Positions 18,804-27,715 of a DNA stretch of 64,000 bases are shown here, in pieces. The stretch is from Pseudomonas sp. B21-048. GTDB lineage: Bacteria; Pseudomonadota; Gammaproteobacteria; Pseudomonadales; Pseudomonadaceae. A model generated the notes under the pieces. That model ran no database searches, had not been told where the DNA came from, and was given only the letters and a program-made list of their open reading frames with translations. The stretch's first letter is position 1. Each line of letters begins with the position of its first letter. The stretch is taken from NCBI RefSeq assembly GCF_024748615.1, contig NZ_CP087168.1, positions 4,154,001 through 4,218,000 on the forward strand. Reading direction: 5' to 3'. A program made the translations under genes and the position numbers.

Positions 18804-19069
18804 TCGCTGTTCATTGAGCGTATCAGCGTATCAGCGTATACCCTAGTCAATGGGCTGGATATCCCAACCATCATGGCGCAAGACCGGTCCTTTGCGAGCA
18901 TTCTTTCATACAGATCGACCACCAAATTACTGACATCAAAATGTGCGGCTTTCGTCTCGTATAAATAAAGCTCTCTAAGTCGGCCTCGATCACTCGGTTC
19001 AACCGTGAAGTTCACGACTGTGAAAGAAACGCCATGACGACCAAAATACTGATTCCGCTCCAGCTTCAC
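18800..19069 (-). CDS. Hypothetical protein, first gene of small operon
   Basis: An 89-residue soluble protein beginning with GTG and preceded by AAAGGAC at good spacing. It overlaps the next (broken) gene by ATGA. The middle reads like a helical domain (RLRELYLYETKAAHFDVSNL). The 3' end of the gene contains a short run of TATCAGCG repeats. I cannot assign a function; base composition is lower in GC than the core genes. Confidence 0.5.
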   Translation of the reverse strand: MKLERNQYFGRHGVSFTVVNFTVEPSDRGRLRELYLYETKAAHFDVSNLVVDLYERMLAKDRSCAMMVGISSPLTRVYADTLIRSMNSE

Positions 19070-19509
19070 GGATACGTCCTTTATTTGAGTAAGGGCATAA
19101 CTATTCCTTTATTTTGTGCTGTTGTAGACCCTGCTATAGAGGAAACAAAAAAAGCTTACAGAGTTTTCGGACGTGTCCTACACGGCACTTATGTGCGTGA
19201 TCCGATGGTAAGAACCCTGGGTGCGTAAAACGCTTAATCATCCCTATGGCAATCCAACGATACTCCTATAGCATTTACAGCTTCTTCAAGGATGAAGGTT
19301 GGATTTGGCTGCGGGACCATGCCTTATCTGTTATTCAATCACACGCGACGGCGGGGTGCCGGTATTTCAGTCTTCGAAGCACTCGGCGGGTGGTGCGAGT
19401 ATTTGTAGGATCGCTTGAGCGATACGTCGGTCTTTTCTGTAGGAATTTTCGTAGACAGGTGTAATGGCCACTCAGTATCGTCCGAGGGTTTTCAACCCTC
19501 GGCGATTGT
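19070..19509. other. Low-GC intergenic region
   Basis: This stretch lies between the minus-strand operon and the HNH gene. Short open frames here have no protein-like character or ribosome site. It must contain the promoters of both divergent units, but I cannot point to them with confidence. Confidence 0.4.
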
Positions 19510-20223
19510 ATGGACACAGGAAAGAGCAACAGCGATTGGAGTGACGTGGAGATTCAGGCTGCGGTCGATGCCTATCTCAGCATGTTGTCACGCGAGCAAA
19601 GCGGTCAGAAGGTCAATAAGGCTCATGAGAATCGCGTCCTGCGCGAAAGTGCCTTAGCGGGCCGCACCAAAGGTTCGGTTGAATTTCGGATGCAGAATAT
19701 CTCTACCGTGTTGGTCGATCTCGGGCGAGATCGCATTGAGGGATACAAACCCGCCAAGAATGTCGGTGCGAATGTTGAACGCAGTATTCGTGAAGCACTT
19801 AACGCTCCAAGCACTTTGACGCCTGAAGACTTTGCCCCAACAGCTGATGAGGCAACGCTCGAACGCCGCGCCGCAAAACTTGAGAAACAGCCACTCAAGG
19901 GTGAGCCGAAAGGGATTGTGAAACCTATACAAACTCAGGCCAGCGGGAAATCTTATGTCCGAGATCCGGAAGTGAGAGCCTGGGTTCGCAAACAAGCTAA
20001 AGGTATATGCGAGGGCTGCCGCAAACCTGCGCCGTTCAAAAAGGACGGCAGACCGTTTCTTGAGGTTCATCACGTTAAGCATTTGGCACAGGAGGGTTCG
20101 GATCGTCCGAGCAATGCTGTGGCGCTATGCCCAAATTGTCATCGGAGCTGCCATCACTCTGACGAAAAAACTGAGTTCACAGCGTTACTTTATAAGCAGG
20201 TCGCGCGGCTAATTCCTGAGTAA
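19510..20223 (+). CDS. HNH endonuclease
   Basis: A 237-residue protein with a C-terminal HNH nuclease domain of the McrA-like zinc type: a CEGC pair around residue 170, then EVHHVKHLAQEG, NAVALCPNCH and a terminal histidine cluster. The N-terminal ~130 residues are a helical domain that may bind DNA. Such solitary HNH proteins are often restriction or defence nucleases. It lies between a degraded small operon and a toxin-antitoxin pair, which fits an accessory island. The ribosome site before the ATG is weak, so the start is not certain. Confidence 0.8.
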   Translation: MDTGKSNSDWSDVEIQAAVDAYLSMLSREQSGQKVNKAHENRVLRESALAGRTKGSVEFRMQNISTVLVDLGRDRIEGYKPAKNVGANVERSIREALNAPSTLTPEDFAPTADEATLERRAAKLEKQPLKGEPKGIVKPIQTQASGKSYVRDPEVRAWVRKQAKGICEGCRKPAPFKKDGRPFLEVHHVKHLAQEGSDRPSNAVALCPNCHRSCHHSDEKTEFTALLYKQVARLIPE

Positions 20224-20235
20224 TTGAACGCGATC

Positions 20236-20375
20236 CGTGGCGAGGGCGCTTGCTTCCGTTCGGGTGCGAAGCAGTCGCCTAGCGAACAACTCGTATGCCA
20301 GGTATGTCGTGTTTGCCGGTTTTGGGGCCGCTTCGCGACCCAACGGGGGCAAGCCCCCTCGCCACAGATCGAGGC
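20236..20375. repeat. REPIN, family B (copy 1)
   Basis: Two inverted REP units (GTGGCGAGGGCGCTTGC... and ...GCAAGCCCCCTCGCCAC) flank a short spacer. The outer sequence is the same as at 59.9-60.1 kb and is typical of P. fluorescens-group REPINs. Confidence 0.85.
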
Positions 20376-20458
20376 AGGATTGATGACTGCGTTGATGTTG
20401 GAGTCGCGAGCAGTCTCCCACATAGCATTGGCAGCGCGTCTGAGGAAAACACTATCTC

Positions 20459-20845
20459 CTACAAACGTGCCGAAACCACTCGTACGCCATACTGCGGAAT
20501 AATCCCGTCCGCTGTGACCAACTCCAACCCTTCCGCCTGAGCCTGGGCAATCAACATTCGATCAAATGGATCGCGATGAATCTCCGGTAACTTGCCCGCC
20601 TGCTGTCCATGGAACAGCGAAATCGGCAGTTTTGTAAAACCCTCATCCTCAACCAGCGCCTCAAGATCCTCTGGAGCCTCTAGCATCCCTTTAGCCTGTT
20701 TGATCGATATTTCCCAAATCGATGCTGCGCTCACCAGAACCTGATTACGTGGCTCTCCGATCATCTGTCGAGCATCCGCGCCCAGTGCAGGATCATCGGA
20801 CAACCACCAGAGAAACGCATGGGTATCTAATAACAAGCGCCTCAT
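20459..20845 (-). CDS. PIN-domain toxin (VapC-like)
   Basis: A 128-residue PIN-domain RNase. Conserved acidic residues are at D7 in LLLDTHAFLWW, E45 in ASIWEISIK and in the HRDPFDRMLIAQA motif near residue 90-100. It starts inside the antitoxin gene (ATGA overlap, 4 bp), the standard type II toxin-antitoxin layout. It would cleave RNA when released from the antitoxin. Confidence 0.9.
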   Translation of the reverse strand: MRRLLLDTHAFLWWLSDDPALGADARQMIGEPRNQVLVSAASIWEISIKQAKGMLEAPEDLEALVEDEGFTKLPISLFHGQQAGKLPEIHRDPFDRMLIAQAQAEGLELVTADGIIPQYGVRVVSARL

Positions 20846-21087
20846 AGGCTGCCCTCAAACCCATCAATGATGTCGTCAGGGGTCTTGTCAAAATCTGCAG
20901 ACATCCGAATCTTCCCCTTCAGCCGCCCAGGCTTGCGCGCCCGAGGTGTATCAACATGAGGCAGCAGATCAAGATACGGCTTACCGGCCTTGGCGATCAC
21001 AACCTTGTCGCCATGCCATACACGTTCCGCAAGTTGGGAGAGTTGGGATTTTGCTTCGTGCATGTTTACTTGCACCAGTTCATTCAT
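20842..21087 (-). CDS. Phd/YefM-type antitoxin
   Basis: An 81-residue protein with the N-terminal Phd/YefM DNA-binding fold (VNMHEAKSQLSQLAERV; VVIAKAGKPYLDLLP) and a C-terminal toxin-binding tail rich in Asp (FDKTPDDIIDGFEGSL). I chose the ATG at 21087, which has GGAGGT at ideal spacing; the frame is open five codons upstream. It is co-transcribed with the PIN toxin and probably represses the pair. Confidence 0.9.
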   Translation of the reverse strand: MNELVQVNMHEAKSQLSQLAERVWHGDKVVIAKAGKPYLDLLPHVDTPRARKPGRLKGKIRMSADFDKTPDDIIDGFEGSL

Positions 21088-21104
21088 TTGGCACCTCCAC
21101 AAAG

Positions 21105-21118
21105 TTAGCTAAGCTAGC
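21105..21118. promoter_or_regulatory. Candidate autoregulatory operator of the toxin-antitoxin pair
   Basis: Two adjacent perfect palindromes, TTAGCTAA and GCTAGC, lie 18-31 bp upstream of the antitoxin start, a usual place for Phd/YefM binding. Confidence 0.4.
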
Positions 21119-21290
21119 CTAAGCCTGAGTTTTCCTATAGGCAAGGTGTCGAGCTGACCGTCTATCAAAAATGGCCTTTCAAACCTTGCCCAACGATCAA
21201 CGTGGCCCTCCGCTTGAATAAACAGGTGCGCCATCTTCATGCTACCCGCTATTAATACGCCACCCTCCTTTGAAGGATCCAAGCCCCGCC

Positions 21291-22280
21291 ATGAAATTCG
21301 ACCTCGCCTACTGCCTCAGCCTCGACGACAAGCTGTCGATCTATGACGTGCGCGATTTGAATTTCGACGAAACCATGGATTTCGATTCCGCCAAAGAGCA
21401 CTTCCAATGCCCCAACGATGCTTGCCGTTCGGCGTTTGATGCGGCCAACGTGTTGGGAACGTTCAACGCCAAGAATGTGAATTACGTGCGCACGCCGCAC
21501 TTCAAGAACATTCCCAGCACGCGGCATATCGAGGGTTGTCCTTATGTCAGTCTGAAGACGCCGGCGTCGGGCTTGGAGGCGGACGGTGCGGAATCGGATG
21601 ACAGTCGGGAGGAGCATTTCCCGTCGGAGTTGTTGCTGACTCGACGTGAGTATGTGCGTAAGCCGTCGGGCCCGGCGGTGGCGACTGATGTGATGCGGGA
21701 CGATCCGAAACCCTCTTCAGCGGCCAGTAATGTCGAACACCCGAGCCGCGAGTCGGCACCGGACAAGACCAGTGTTTTCGCCCATCCGGTTGAGTGTTTT
21801 GTGTCGAACTTCGAGGACAAGGAGCTGCTCAAGCGCATGCCGCTGAAGATTGGCGAGCACTCGGCGCCTTATGGGTCGTTCTTCAAGAAGATCGAATATC
21901 TGCAGGACAACAAGGGGCTGATTTACTGGGGCAAGATCAAGGAGATCAAGGATTACACACAGAGCTTTCGCATCGATTTCGAACAGAAGGTCTGGTTCAA
22001 GCAACCGGACGAGGCGAAGAAGAAGCCTTACTCGGTTAATGTTTACCTGAGCAAGAAGCTGATCGACAACTACCGCAAGCGCAAAGCGTTTCTGGAAGAG
22101 ATCAAGCACGCCATCGACAGTGAGGCGCAGTTGTATTGTTTCTTTTATGGCGTTCAGCCTGCGTTGAAGCAGGTGCCGAGCAAGAAAAAACCCGAGCAGA
22201 CGTTCGGGGTGTTCAGTGCCAATATCGAGAACCTGGATCACTTCATTATTCGTGAAGCGCCGGGGTTGGCGGACAAGTAA
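21291..22280 (+). CDS. Unknown protein with N-terminal Cys/His motif
   Basis: A 329-residue protein from the ATG at 21291 (a TTG seven codons upstream is the alternative). Residues ~40-85 carry a possible zinc site: CPNDAC, then HF and HIEGC, similar in layout to the nuclease-associated zinc motif of CoiA-like proteins. A low-complexity Ser/Asp/Glu linker follows (~95-155), then a ~170-residue C-terminal domain with many Lys and aromatic residues (IYWGKIKEIKDYTQSFRIDFE). I do not recognise the family. Its place beside an HNH nuclease, a toxin-antitoxin pair and a regulator remnant suggests accessory DNA. Confidence 0.6.
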   Translation: MKFDLAYCLSLDDKLSIYDVRDLNFDETMDFDSAKEHFQCPNDACRSAFDAANVLGTFNAKNVNYVRTPHFKNIPSTRHIEGCPYVSLKTPASGLEADGAESDDSREEHFPSELLLTRREYVRKPSGPAVATDVMRDDPKPSSAASNVEHPSRESAPDKTSVFAHPVECFVSNFEDKELLKRMPLKIGEHSAPYGSFFKKIEYLQDNKGLIYWGKIKEIKDYTQSFRIDFEQKVWFKQPDEAKKKPYSVNVYLSKKLIDNYRKRKAFLEEIKHAIDSEAQLYCFFYGVQPALKQVPSKKKPEQTFGVFSANIENLDHFIIREAPGLADK

Positions 22281-22281
22281 A

Positions 22282-22443
22282 TTCGCCTCAGGGCAGTTGC
22301 AGCGCTACGCCGCCGGGGTGCTGGCCTTGGCGCGGCTGGCGGTGGGCACGCAGCTAACGCGGATTGCGCTGGATTTTGGCTATGACAGCCCGGCGGCGTT
22401 CTCGACGATGTTTCGTCGTGTGTGGGGTAGGCACCGTCCGTTT
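22282..22443 (+). pseudogene. Remnant of an AraC-family regulator (3' end)
   Basis: One frame reads ARLAVGTQLTRIALDFGYDSPAAFSTMFRRVWG, unmistakably the second helix-turn-helix of an AraC regulator. There is no start, no N-terminal part and no proper end; the stretch directly follows the preceding gene's stop. It marks the edge where accessory DNA replaced a core gene. Confidence 0.75.
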
Positions 22444-22518
22444 GGTTGGAGGGGGCGAGATAGAGAGCTCCCCCCTAAAGTCAATCACGCGGCAAGCGCA
22501 CCGCTCGCTCCTACTTCT

Positions 22519-24822
22519 TTACTGATCGGTTTTAGCCACTGCTTGTTCTGGCAGCAACTCAAAACTCTGCTCCTTCACATCCTGGGAATCCAGTCCGATC
22601 TGCACCCGGAACTCGCCGGGCTCGGCGGCGTATTCCAGCTGGGCGTTGAAGAACTTCAGGTCGTTCTCATCAATGCTGAAGTGGACTGCTTTCTCCTCCC
22701 CCGCCTTTAGCATGATTTTTTGAAAGTTCTTCAGTTCTTTGACCGGACGGCTGACGGATGCCACGACGTCGCGGATATACAACTGGACCACTGTTTCGCC
22801 GTCGCGCTGGCCGGTATTTTTCACTATGACACTAGCAACGAGGTTGCCGGTCTTGTTCAGTGTGGTCGAAGACAGGGCCATGTCGGTCAGGCTGAAATCG
22901 GTATAGCTCAGCCCATAGCCGAAGGGATAAAGCGGACCATGGGATTGATCGAAATATTGCGACGTGTAGTTGCGAAGCGCACCCACGATGTAGGGGCGAC
23001 CGGTGTTCAAGTGGCTGTAGTAATTGGGGATCTGCCCCACGGAACGTGGAAAGGTGATGGGCAACTTGCCGGACGGGTTGTAGTCCCCGAACAACACATC
23101 GGCAACGGCGTTGCCTCCCTCAGAGCCGCTGTACCAGGTTTCCAGAATCGCACCGGCCTGTTTATGCTCCTTGCCGATGGAAAGTGGTCGGCCGTTCATC
23201 AATACCAGTACCAGCGGTTTGCCGGTGGCTTTCAGTGCGGTGATCAATTCACTCTGACGCCCAGGTAGATCGAGGCTGGTTCGACTGGCCGCCTCATGAG
23301 ACATACTGCGTGGCTCGCCCACCACCGCAATCACCACATCGGCTTGCTGTGCAGCCTTCACCGCTTCCTCAATCATTTCGGCTGCCGGACGAGGGTCGTT
23401 CGCGATTTCGGACACTCCCTGGTATTCCAGGTATTTAACGACCTCCTGGTCCTCCTCGAGATTGGCGCCTCGGGCATAGATCAGCGAGCCCGTGTTCATC
23501 GCGTTTTTCAGCCCGTCGTAGATCGTCACCGATTGCGCGGGCACGCCGCTTGCAGACCAACTGCCCATGATGTCGACGGTACTTTTTGCCAGTGGGCCTA
23601 TGAGCGCGATCACGCCCTCTTTTTTCAGCGGCAAGAGCGAATTTTCATTCTTCAGCAGCACCAATGTCTTGCGTGCCACCTCACGGGCCTGCGCTCTGTG
23701 CAGACGGTTTTCGGCATTGTTATCAGCGGGGTCTTCACTGGCAACGCCAATGCGTCGGTAAGGGTCTTCGAACAGCCCCATGTCGTACTTGGCACCCAGC
23801 ACTTCGCGCACTGCATTATCAATATTGCTCTGGGAAATAGCGCCTGACTCAAGCAGCCCGGATAACTCCGGACCATAGGAGAAATCGTTCATGCTCATAT
23901 CAACGCCAGCCCTGATCGCGAGCCTGGCCGCATCGCGAGGATTCTTCGCAACACCATGCTGAACCAGATCGTTAATCCCGTTATGGTCGCTGATGACCAG
24001 CCCCTTGAAACCCCATGCCTTGCGAAGCAGGTCTTGCATCAACCATGCATTGGAAGCGGCTGGCACACCGTTTATCGAGTTAAGCGCCACCATCATCGCC
24101 CCCGCGCCACCTTCAATCGCCGAACGATAAGGTGGCAGGTATTCCTGGTACATCCTGGCCAGGCCCATGTCGACGCTGTTGTAGTCGCGTCCACCCTCGA
24201 CAGCCCCGTACAACGCAAAGTGTTTGGCGCTGGCCATGATGCTGTCGGGTGCATTCGGGCTTGCGCCCTGGTAGGCCTGAACCATCGCTTTGGCAATGCG
24301 CGAAACCAGATAGGTGTCTTCGCCGAAGCCTTCGGAGGTGCGCCCCCAACGAGGATCCCGGGCGATATCGATCATCGGGGCGAAGGTCAAATCGATACCG
24401 TCCGCACTGGCTTCTTTCGCCGCTGTTCGACCACTCAACTCGATAGCGCCAATATCCCAGCTGGAGGCCAATGCCAGACCAATGGGAAAAATGGTTCGAT
24501 GGCCGTGTATCACGTCCCAGCCGAAAAACATCGGTATTTTCAAGCGGCTTTGTTGAGCCGCGTCCTGCATGGGTCGGTTGACGTAGCGGCTCACAGAGCC
24601 GTACGTACCACCGATTCGCCCGGCGGCGATCTCTTCGCGTATCTTTTCGGGCGTCATCTTTTCATCAATGGCGATCAACCGCAGTTGACCGATTTTTTCC
24701 TCCAGGGTCATCTGATCTATCAGGTTGCTGACAAAGGCCTCTTTACTTAACGATGCCATATCAGCCACGACGGGCAGACTTGTAAAACCGATCAGGGCAC
24801 ATAACAGACGTAGTCTTTTCAT
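22519..24822 (-). CDS. bglX: Periplasmic beta-glucosidase BglX (GH3)
   Basis: A 767-residue glycoside hydrolase family 3 enzyme. It begins with a signal peptide (MKRLRLLCALIGFTSLPVVA) and has the GH3 N-terminal barrel (APMIDIARDPRWGRTSEGFGED), the nucleophile motif GLVISDHNGI, the C-terminal sandwich and a fibronectin-III-like end. The ATG at 24822 follows AGGAAGGGAA; the frame is open 62 codons upstream but without a signal peptide. It hydrolyses beta-linked glucosides in the periplasm. It seems to be a single-gene unit. Confidence 0.93.
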   Translation of the reverse strand: MKRLRLLCALIGFTSLPVVADMASLSKEAFVSNLIDQMTLEEKIGQLRLIAIDEKMTPEKIREEIAAGRIGGTYGSVSRYVNRPMQDAAQQSRLKIPMFFGWDVIHGHRTIFPIGLALASSWDIGAIELSGRTAAKEASADGIDLTFAPMIDIARDPRWGRTSEGFGEDTYLVSRIAKAMVQAYQGASPNAPDSIMASAKHFALYGAVEGGRDYNSVDMGLARMYQEYLPPYRSAIEGGAGAMMVALNSINGVPAASNAWLMQDLLRKAWGFKGLVISDHNGINDLVQHGVAKNPRDAARLAIRAGVDMSMNDFSYGPELSGLLESGAISQSNIDNAVREVLGAKYDMGLFEDPYRRIGVASEDPADNNAENRLHRAQAREVARKTLVLLKNENSLLPLKKEGVIALIGPLAKSTVDIMGSWSASGVPAQSVTIYDGLKNAMNTGSLIYARGANLEEDQEVVKYLEYQGVSEIANDPRPAAEMIEEAVKAAQQADVVIAVVGEPRSMSHEAASRTSLDLPGRQSELITALKATGKPLVLVLMNGRPLSIGKEHKQAGAILETWYSGSEGGNAVADVLFGDYNPSGKLPITFPRSVGQIPNYYSHLNTGRPYIVGALRNYTSQYFDQSHGPLYPFGYGLSYTDFSLTDMALSSTTLNKTGNLVASVIVKNTGQRDGETVVQLYIRDVVASVSRPVKELKNFQKIMLKAGEEKAVHFSIDENDLKFFNAQLEYAAEPGEFRVQIGLDSQDVKEQSFELLPEQAVAKTDQ

Positions 24823-25097
24823 GATTCCCTTCCTGCATAACGCTGTGGCGCACTGCCGCTGAAACGCCCCTTTCCTGTACTGAAAATCAGAAAGCTGACG
24901 TTCAATCATTGCTGCTAACGAGAGTTGAATGCCCATTGAACGTTCAGCTCCCGCATAGAACAGCGTAGTCGGTCCAATGCCCCTGGCTGAGCGAAAAAAT
25001 AGAATCAATCAAAAAATGAGTTTGATCCAGGCCAAAAATAACTGTACAAAAACACAGTACTTTTTCGAATCGTCACTCTCGAACCCTGGAGAAAACC

Positions 25098-25415
25098 ATG
25101 GCCTCTCTTGCGATGAAAATCACCCTGGAACGTATCGCCCTCTTCCAGTTCACCCCTGCCCACTGCGTCCAGGCCCGAGCGATGCTGGGCTGGAGTATTG
25201 AAGAGCTATCCGCGCAATCCGGCGTTTCCGTTGATGCCATTCAGCGTTTCGAAGCGGAACGCGATGTGCTGGATGTCACCCGACTGGCGTTGGCCTATCA
25301 GTTGGAGTCGCAAGGTTTGGTGTTCTTCCCCGGGTTTGCGCCGGGCAGAGGGATGAATGTGAAAGGGGCGACGCCGAATCCGGTGGCGCGGGCGGATTAT
25401 TCGATGGTTGAGTGA
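25098..25415 (+). CDS. XRE-like helix-turn-helix protein
   Basis: A 105-residue protein with an XRE-type HTH at about residues 23-65 (QARAMLGWSIEELSAQSGVSVDAIQRFEAER) and a short tail. The ATG follows GGAGAAAA. Proteins of this size act as repressors or as antitoxin-like regulators. It is followed 11 bp later by a second small HTH gene, so the two are likely one unit. Confidence 0.75.
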   Translation: MASLAMKITLERIALFQFTPAHCVQARAMLGWSIEELSAQSGVSVDAIQRFEAERDVLDVTRLALAYQLESQGLVFFPGFAPGRGMNVKGATPNPVARADYSMVE

Positions 25416-25426
25416 GGTGTCAGCAG

Positions 25427-25642
25427 ATGAATGAAATTGATGGAAGCAGGCGGGCCAAAGCCGAACACATTATGAAGATTGGTCTGCTCCTCGAAACCGG
25501 CCGGCTGAGTAAGACTGAGGCTGCGCAAAGGCTCGGGCTGTCTCAGGAGGAACTCGACGAATTACTTCGTGGAAAATTCAATGATTTGACCGTGGCAAAG
25601 ATTTCGGAATATCCAAGCCTGCTGCCGGATGAACGCAGGTAA
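25427..25642 (+). CDS. Small helix-turn-helix protein
   Basis: A 71-residue protein from the ATG at 25427, with an XRE/HigA-type HTH (GRLSKTEAAQRLGLSQEELDELLRGKF). No toxin gene lies next to it, so it is probably a transcription regulator paired with the preceding gene. The start codon is preceded by a modest purine-rich stretch. Confidence 0.7.
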   Translation: MNEIDGSRRAKAEHIMKIGLLLETGRLSKTEAAQRLGLSQEELDELLRGKFNDLTVAKISEYPSLLPDERR

Positions 25643-25693
25643 GTGGGTTGAGAGCCCGGACCGCTCCCACGGCAAGTGGCCCGGCACACAATA

Positions 25694-26752
25694 TCAAGCG
25701 TTATGAACCGCCACCTGATCGTTTATATTTTCCAGATTTAGCCACCACGCACGACCAGGCTGCGGATACATCACATTGAACGCCTCACCCATCTGCGGCG
25801 TGATAATCGACACATTCCGCTCCCAGGCCAGTGCCAAAATGCGGTCGAAGGGTTCGTACCAGGCGTGCATCGCCAGGTCGAAGGTGCCGTTATGGATCGG
25901 CAGCAACCAGCGTCCTTTAAGATCGATATGCGCTTGCAGGGTTTGCTCGGGCTGCATGTGAACGTGAGGCCACTCGACGTTGTAGGCGCCGGTTTCCATG
26001 AGCGTCAGGTCGAACGGCCCATACTGCTCGCCAATGCGTTTGAAGCCGTCGAAGTAGCCGCTGTCGCCACTGAAGAAGACCCGCGTGTCACCGTCGATCA
26101 TCACCCACGACGCCCAAAGGGTACTGTTGCCGTCGAACAGGCCACGACCGGAAAAATGCTGCGAAGGTGTGGCGACAAATTGCAGGCCATTGACCTCGGT
26201 ACCCTGCCACCAATCCAGTTGGCGCACTTTACTGGCGTCGATACCCCACTTGATCAGGGTGTCGCCCACGCCCAGCGGGGTGAGGAAGTATTGGGTCTTG
26301 TTCGCCAGTTTGAGGACAGCCTGATAATCGAGATGGTCGTAGTGATCGTGGGACAGGATCACCGCTTCAATTGGCGGCAGGTCTTCAAGACTGATAGGCG
26401 GTTGGTGAAAGCGTTTGGGGCCGGCCCATTGCACTGGTGAGGCGCGCTCGGCGAAGACCGGATCGGTGATCCAGAATTTGTCTCGCAGCTTCAACAGAAC
26501 CGTGGAATGGCCGAGGCGATAGACGCTGTGGTTGGGCGCGGCGATCAACGCAGCCCGGGTCAGGGTTTCCACTGGGACAGGAGTGGATGGGCGGGTGTCG
26601 CGTGGCTTGTGGAAGATCATGTTCCAAATGATGCGCAAGGTTTTGCGAAAGCCTTCGCGCTGCACCGGCACATGATTGCGGTACTGCCCTTGAGCCTGTC
26701 GAGATGCTTCGGGCGTTGAGGCGTTATTCGCTGGGGACGTTGAGGTGGCCAT
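25694..26752 (-). CDS. MBL-fold metallo-hydrolase
   Basis: A 352-residue metallo-beta-lactamase-fold protein of the NAPE-PLD/UlaG-like group. The metal motif is HDHYDHLD, with later ligands in GDSGYFDGF and in the HNGTFDLAMH segment. The N-terminal ~50 residues look like a loosely structured extension. Relatives hydrolyse lactones or phosphodiesters; the substrate here is unknown. It is divergent from a TetR gene with an operator-like palindrome between them, so it is very likely the TetR target. Confidence 0.85.
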   Translation of the reverse strand: MATSTSPANNASTPEASRQAQGQYRNHVPVQREGFRKTLRIIWNMIFHKPRDTRPSTPVPVETLTRAALIAAPNHSVYRLGHSTVLLKLRDKFWITDPVFAERASPVQWAGPKRFHQPPISLEDLPPIEAVILSHDHYDHLDYQAVLKLANKTQYFLTPLGVGDTLIKWGIDASKVRQLDWWQGTEVNGLQFVATPSQHFSGRGLFDGNSTLWASWVMIDGDTRVFFSGDSGYFDGFKRIGEQYGPFDLTLMETGAYNVEWPHVHMQPEQTLQAHIDLKGRWLLPIHNGTFDLAMHAWYEPFDRILALAWERNVSIITPQMGEAFNVMYPQPGRAWWLNLENINDQVAVHNA

Positions 26753-26872
26753 GACTGAATGACTCCAGAAAAACCGCTCATTAGCGATTTCTTGCTTGGG
26801 ACGATAAATGGCCAAGGCATGCACACATTGGCCGCAGATTGTATTTTTTACCGGGCAGGATTAACAAAATAT

Positions 26873-26888
26873 TACACTGCACAGTGTA
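26873..26888. promoter_or_regulatory. TetR-type operator between the hydrolase and TetR genes
   Basis: A perfect palindrome TACACTG-CA-CAGTGTA lies in the divergent promoter region, and a further half-site AGTGTAA lies at ~26,929-26,935, about 30 bp before the TetR start. No other gene is seen in 26,753-26,966. Confidence 0.7.
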
Positions 26889-26966
26889 GTTTCAAGGTTG
26901 CATCAAAGCCGATCACAAGTAAACTGCCAAGTGTAATTTCAGAACTTTTCCTTTCGAAGCGTATTT

Positions 26967-27575
26967 ATGACAGCGCCACAGCGCCTCACCGACCGTAAAC
27001 GAGAAGCCATCATCCAGGCGGCGATTGCCGAATTCCGTGCCAACGGTTTCGACATCACCAGCATGGACAAGATCGCCGCCACCGCCGGTGTGTCAAAGCG
27101 CACGGTGTACAACCACTTCCCGAGCAAGGAAGAGTTGTTCGCCGAAATTCTCAATCAATTGTGGACGCGGGTGATGGCTGAACAGGAAACGGTCTACCGC
27201 CCTGACCTGCCCCTGCGCGATCAGTTGCGCCTGATGTTGCAAGCAAAACTGCAGATGCTGGCCGATGACAATTTTCTCGACCTGGCGCGGGTGGCGATTG
27301 CCGCCACCATTCATTCTCCAGAGCGCGCACAGAACATGGTCGCTCGAATGAGTGAGCGCGAAGAAGGCCTGACTGTGTGGATTCGCGCCGCCCAGGCCGA
27401 TGGCCGATTGATGCCGGCTGCACCAGAGTTCGCCGCGCAACAGGTTCAGGGACTGCTCAAATCCTTTGCGTTCTGGCCACAGATTTCCATGGGCCAGCCA
27501 GGCTTGTCGCCCGAGATGCAGCACACCGTTGTGGAGTCGGCGCTGGACATGTTCCTGGCCTGTTATGAGCGCTGA
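26967..27575 (+). CDS. TetR-family regulator
   Basis: A 202-residue protein with the N-terminal TetR HTH (ITSMDKIAATAGVSKRTVYNHFPSKEELF, residues ~30-60) and a C-terminal TetR_C-like ligand domain. It is divergent from the MBL-fold hydrolase and probably represses both genes through the palindrome between them. The inducer is unknown. Confidence 0.9.
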   Translation: MTAPQRLTDRKREAIIQAAIAEFRANGFDITSMDKIAATAGVSKRTVYNHFPSKEELFAEILNQLWTRVMAEQETVYRPDLPLRDQLRLMLQAKLQMLADDNFLDLARVAIAATIHSPERAQNMVARMSEREEGLTVWIRAAQADGRLMPAAPEFAAQQVQGLLKSFAFWPQISMGQPGLSPEMQHTVVESALDMFLACYER

Positions 27576-27715
27576 ATCGAGCTGCAAAGAATGACAATGT
27601 CCGTCGTTTTATCGTTGGCCGGTCACTCTGCATAAATCACCGTAATGTGTTTCAGAATGAAACTGGCGCCGGGGCTATAGTGAGCCTCAGTCCCAATGAC
27701 CCTGCAGGGAGCACC

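Noticed and set aside
19034..19464. Short open frames in the region before the HNH gene
   Set aside because: No ribosome sites and no protein-like composition.
14600..22500. Prophage or integrative element as source of the accessory region
   Set aside because: I found no integrase, tRNA, att-like direct repeats, transposase or phage structural gene in it.
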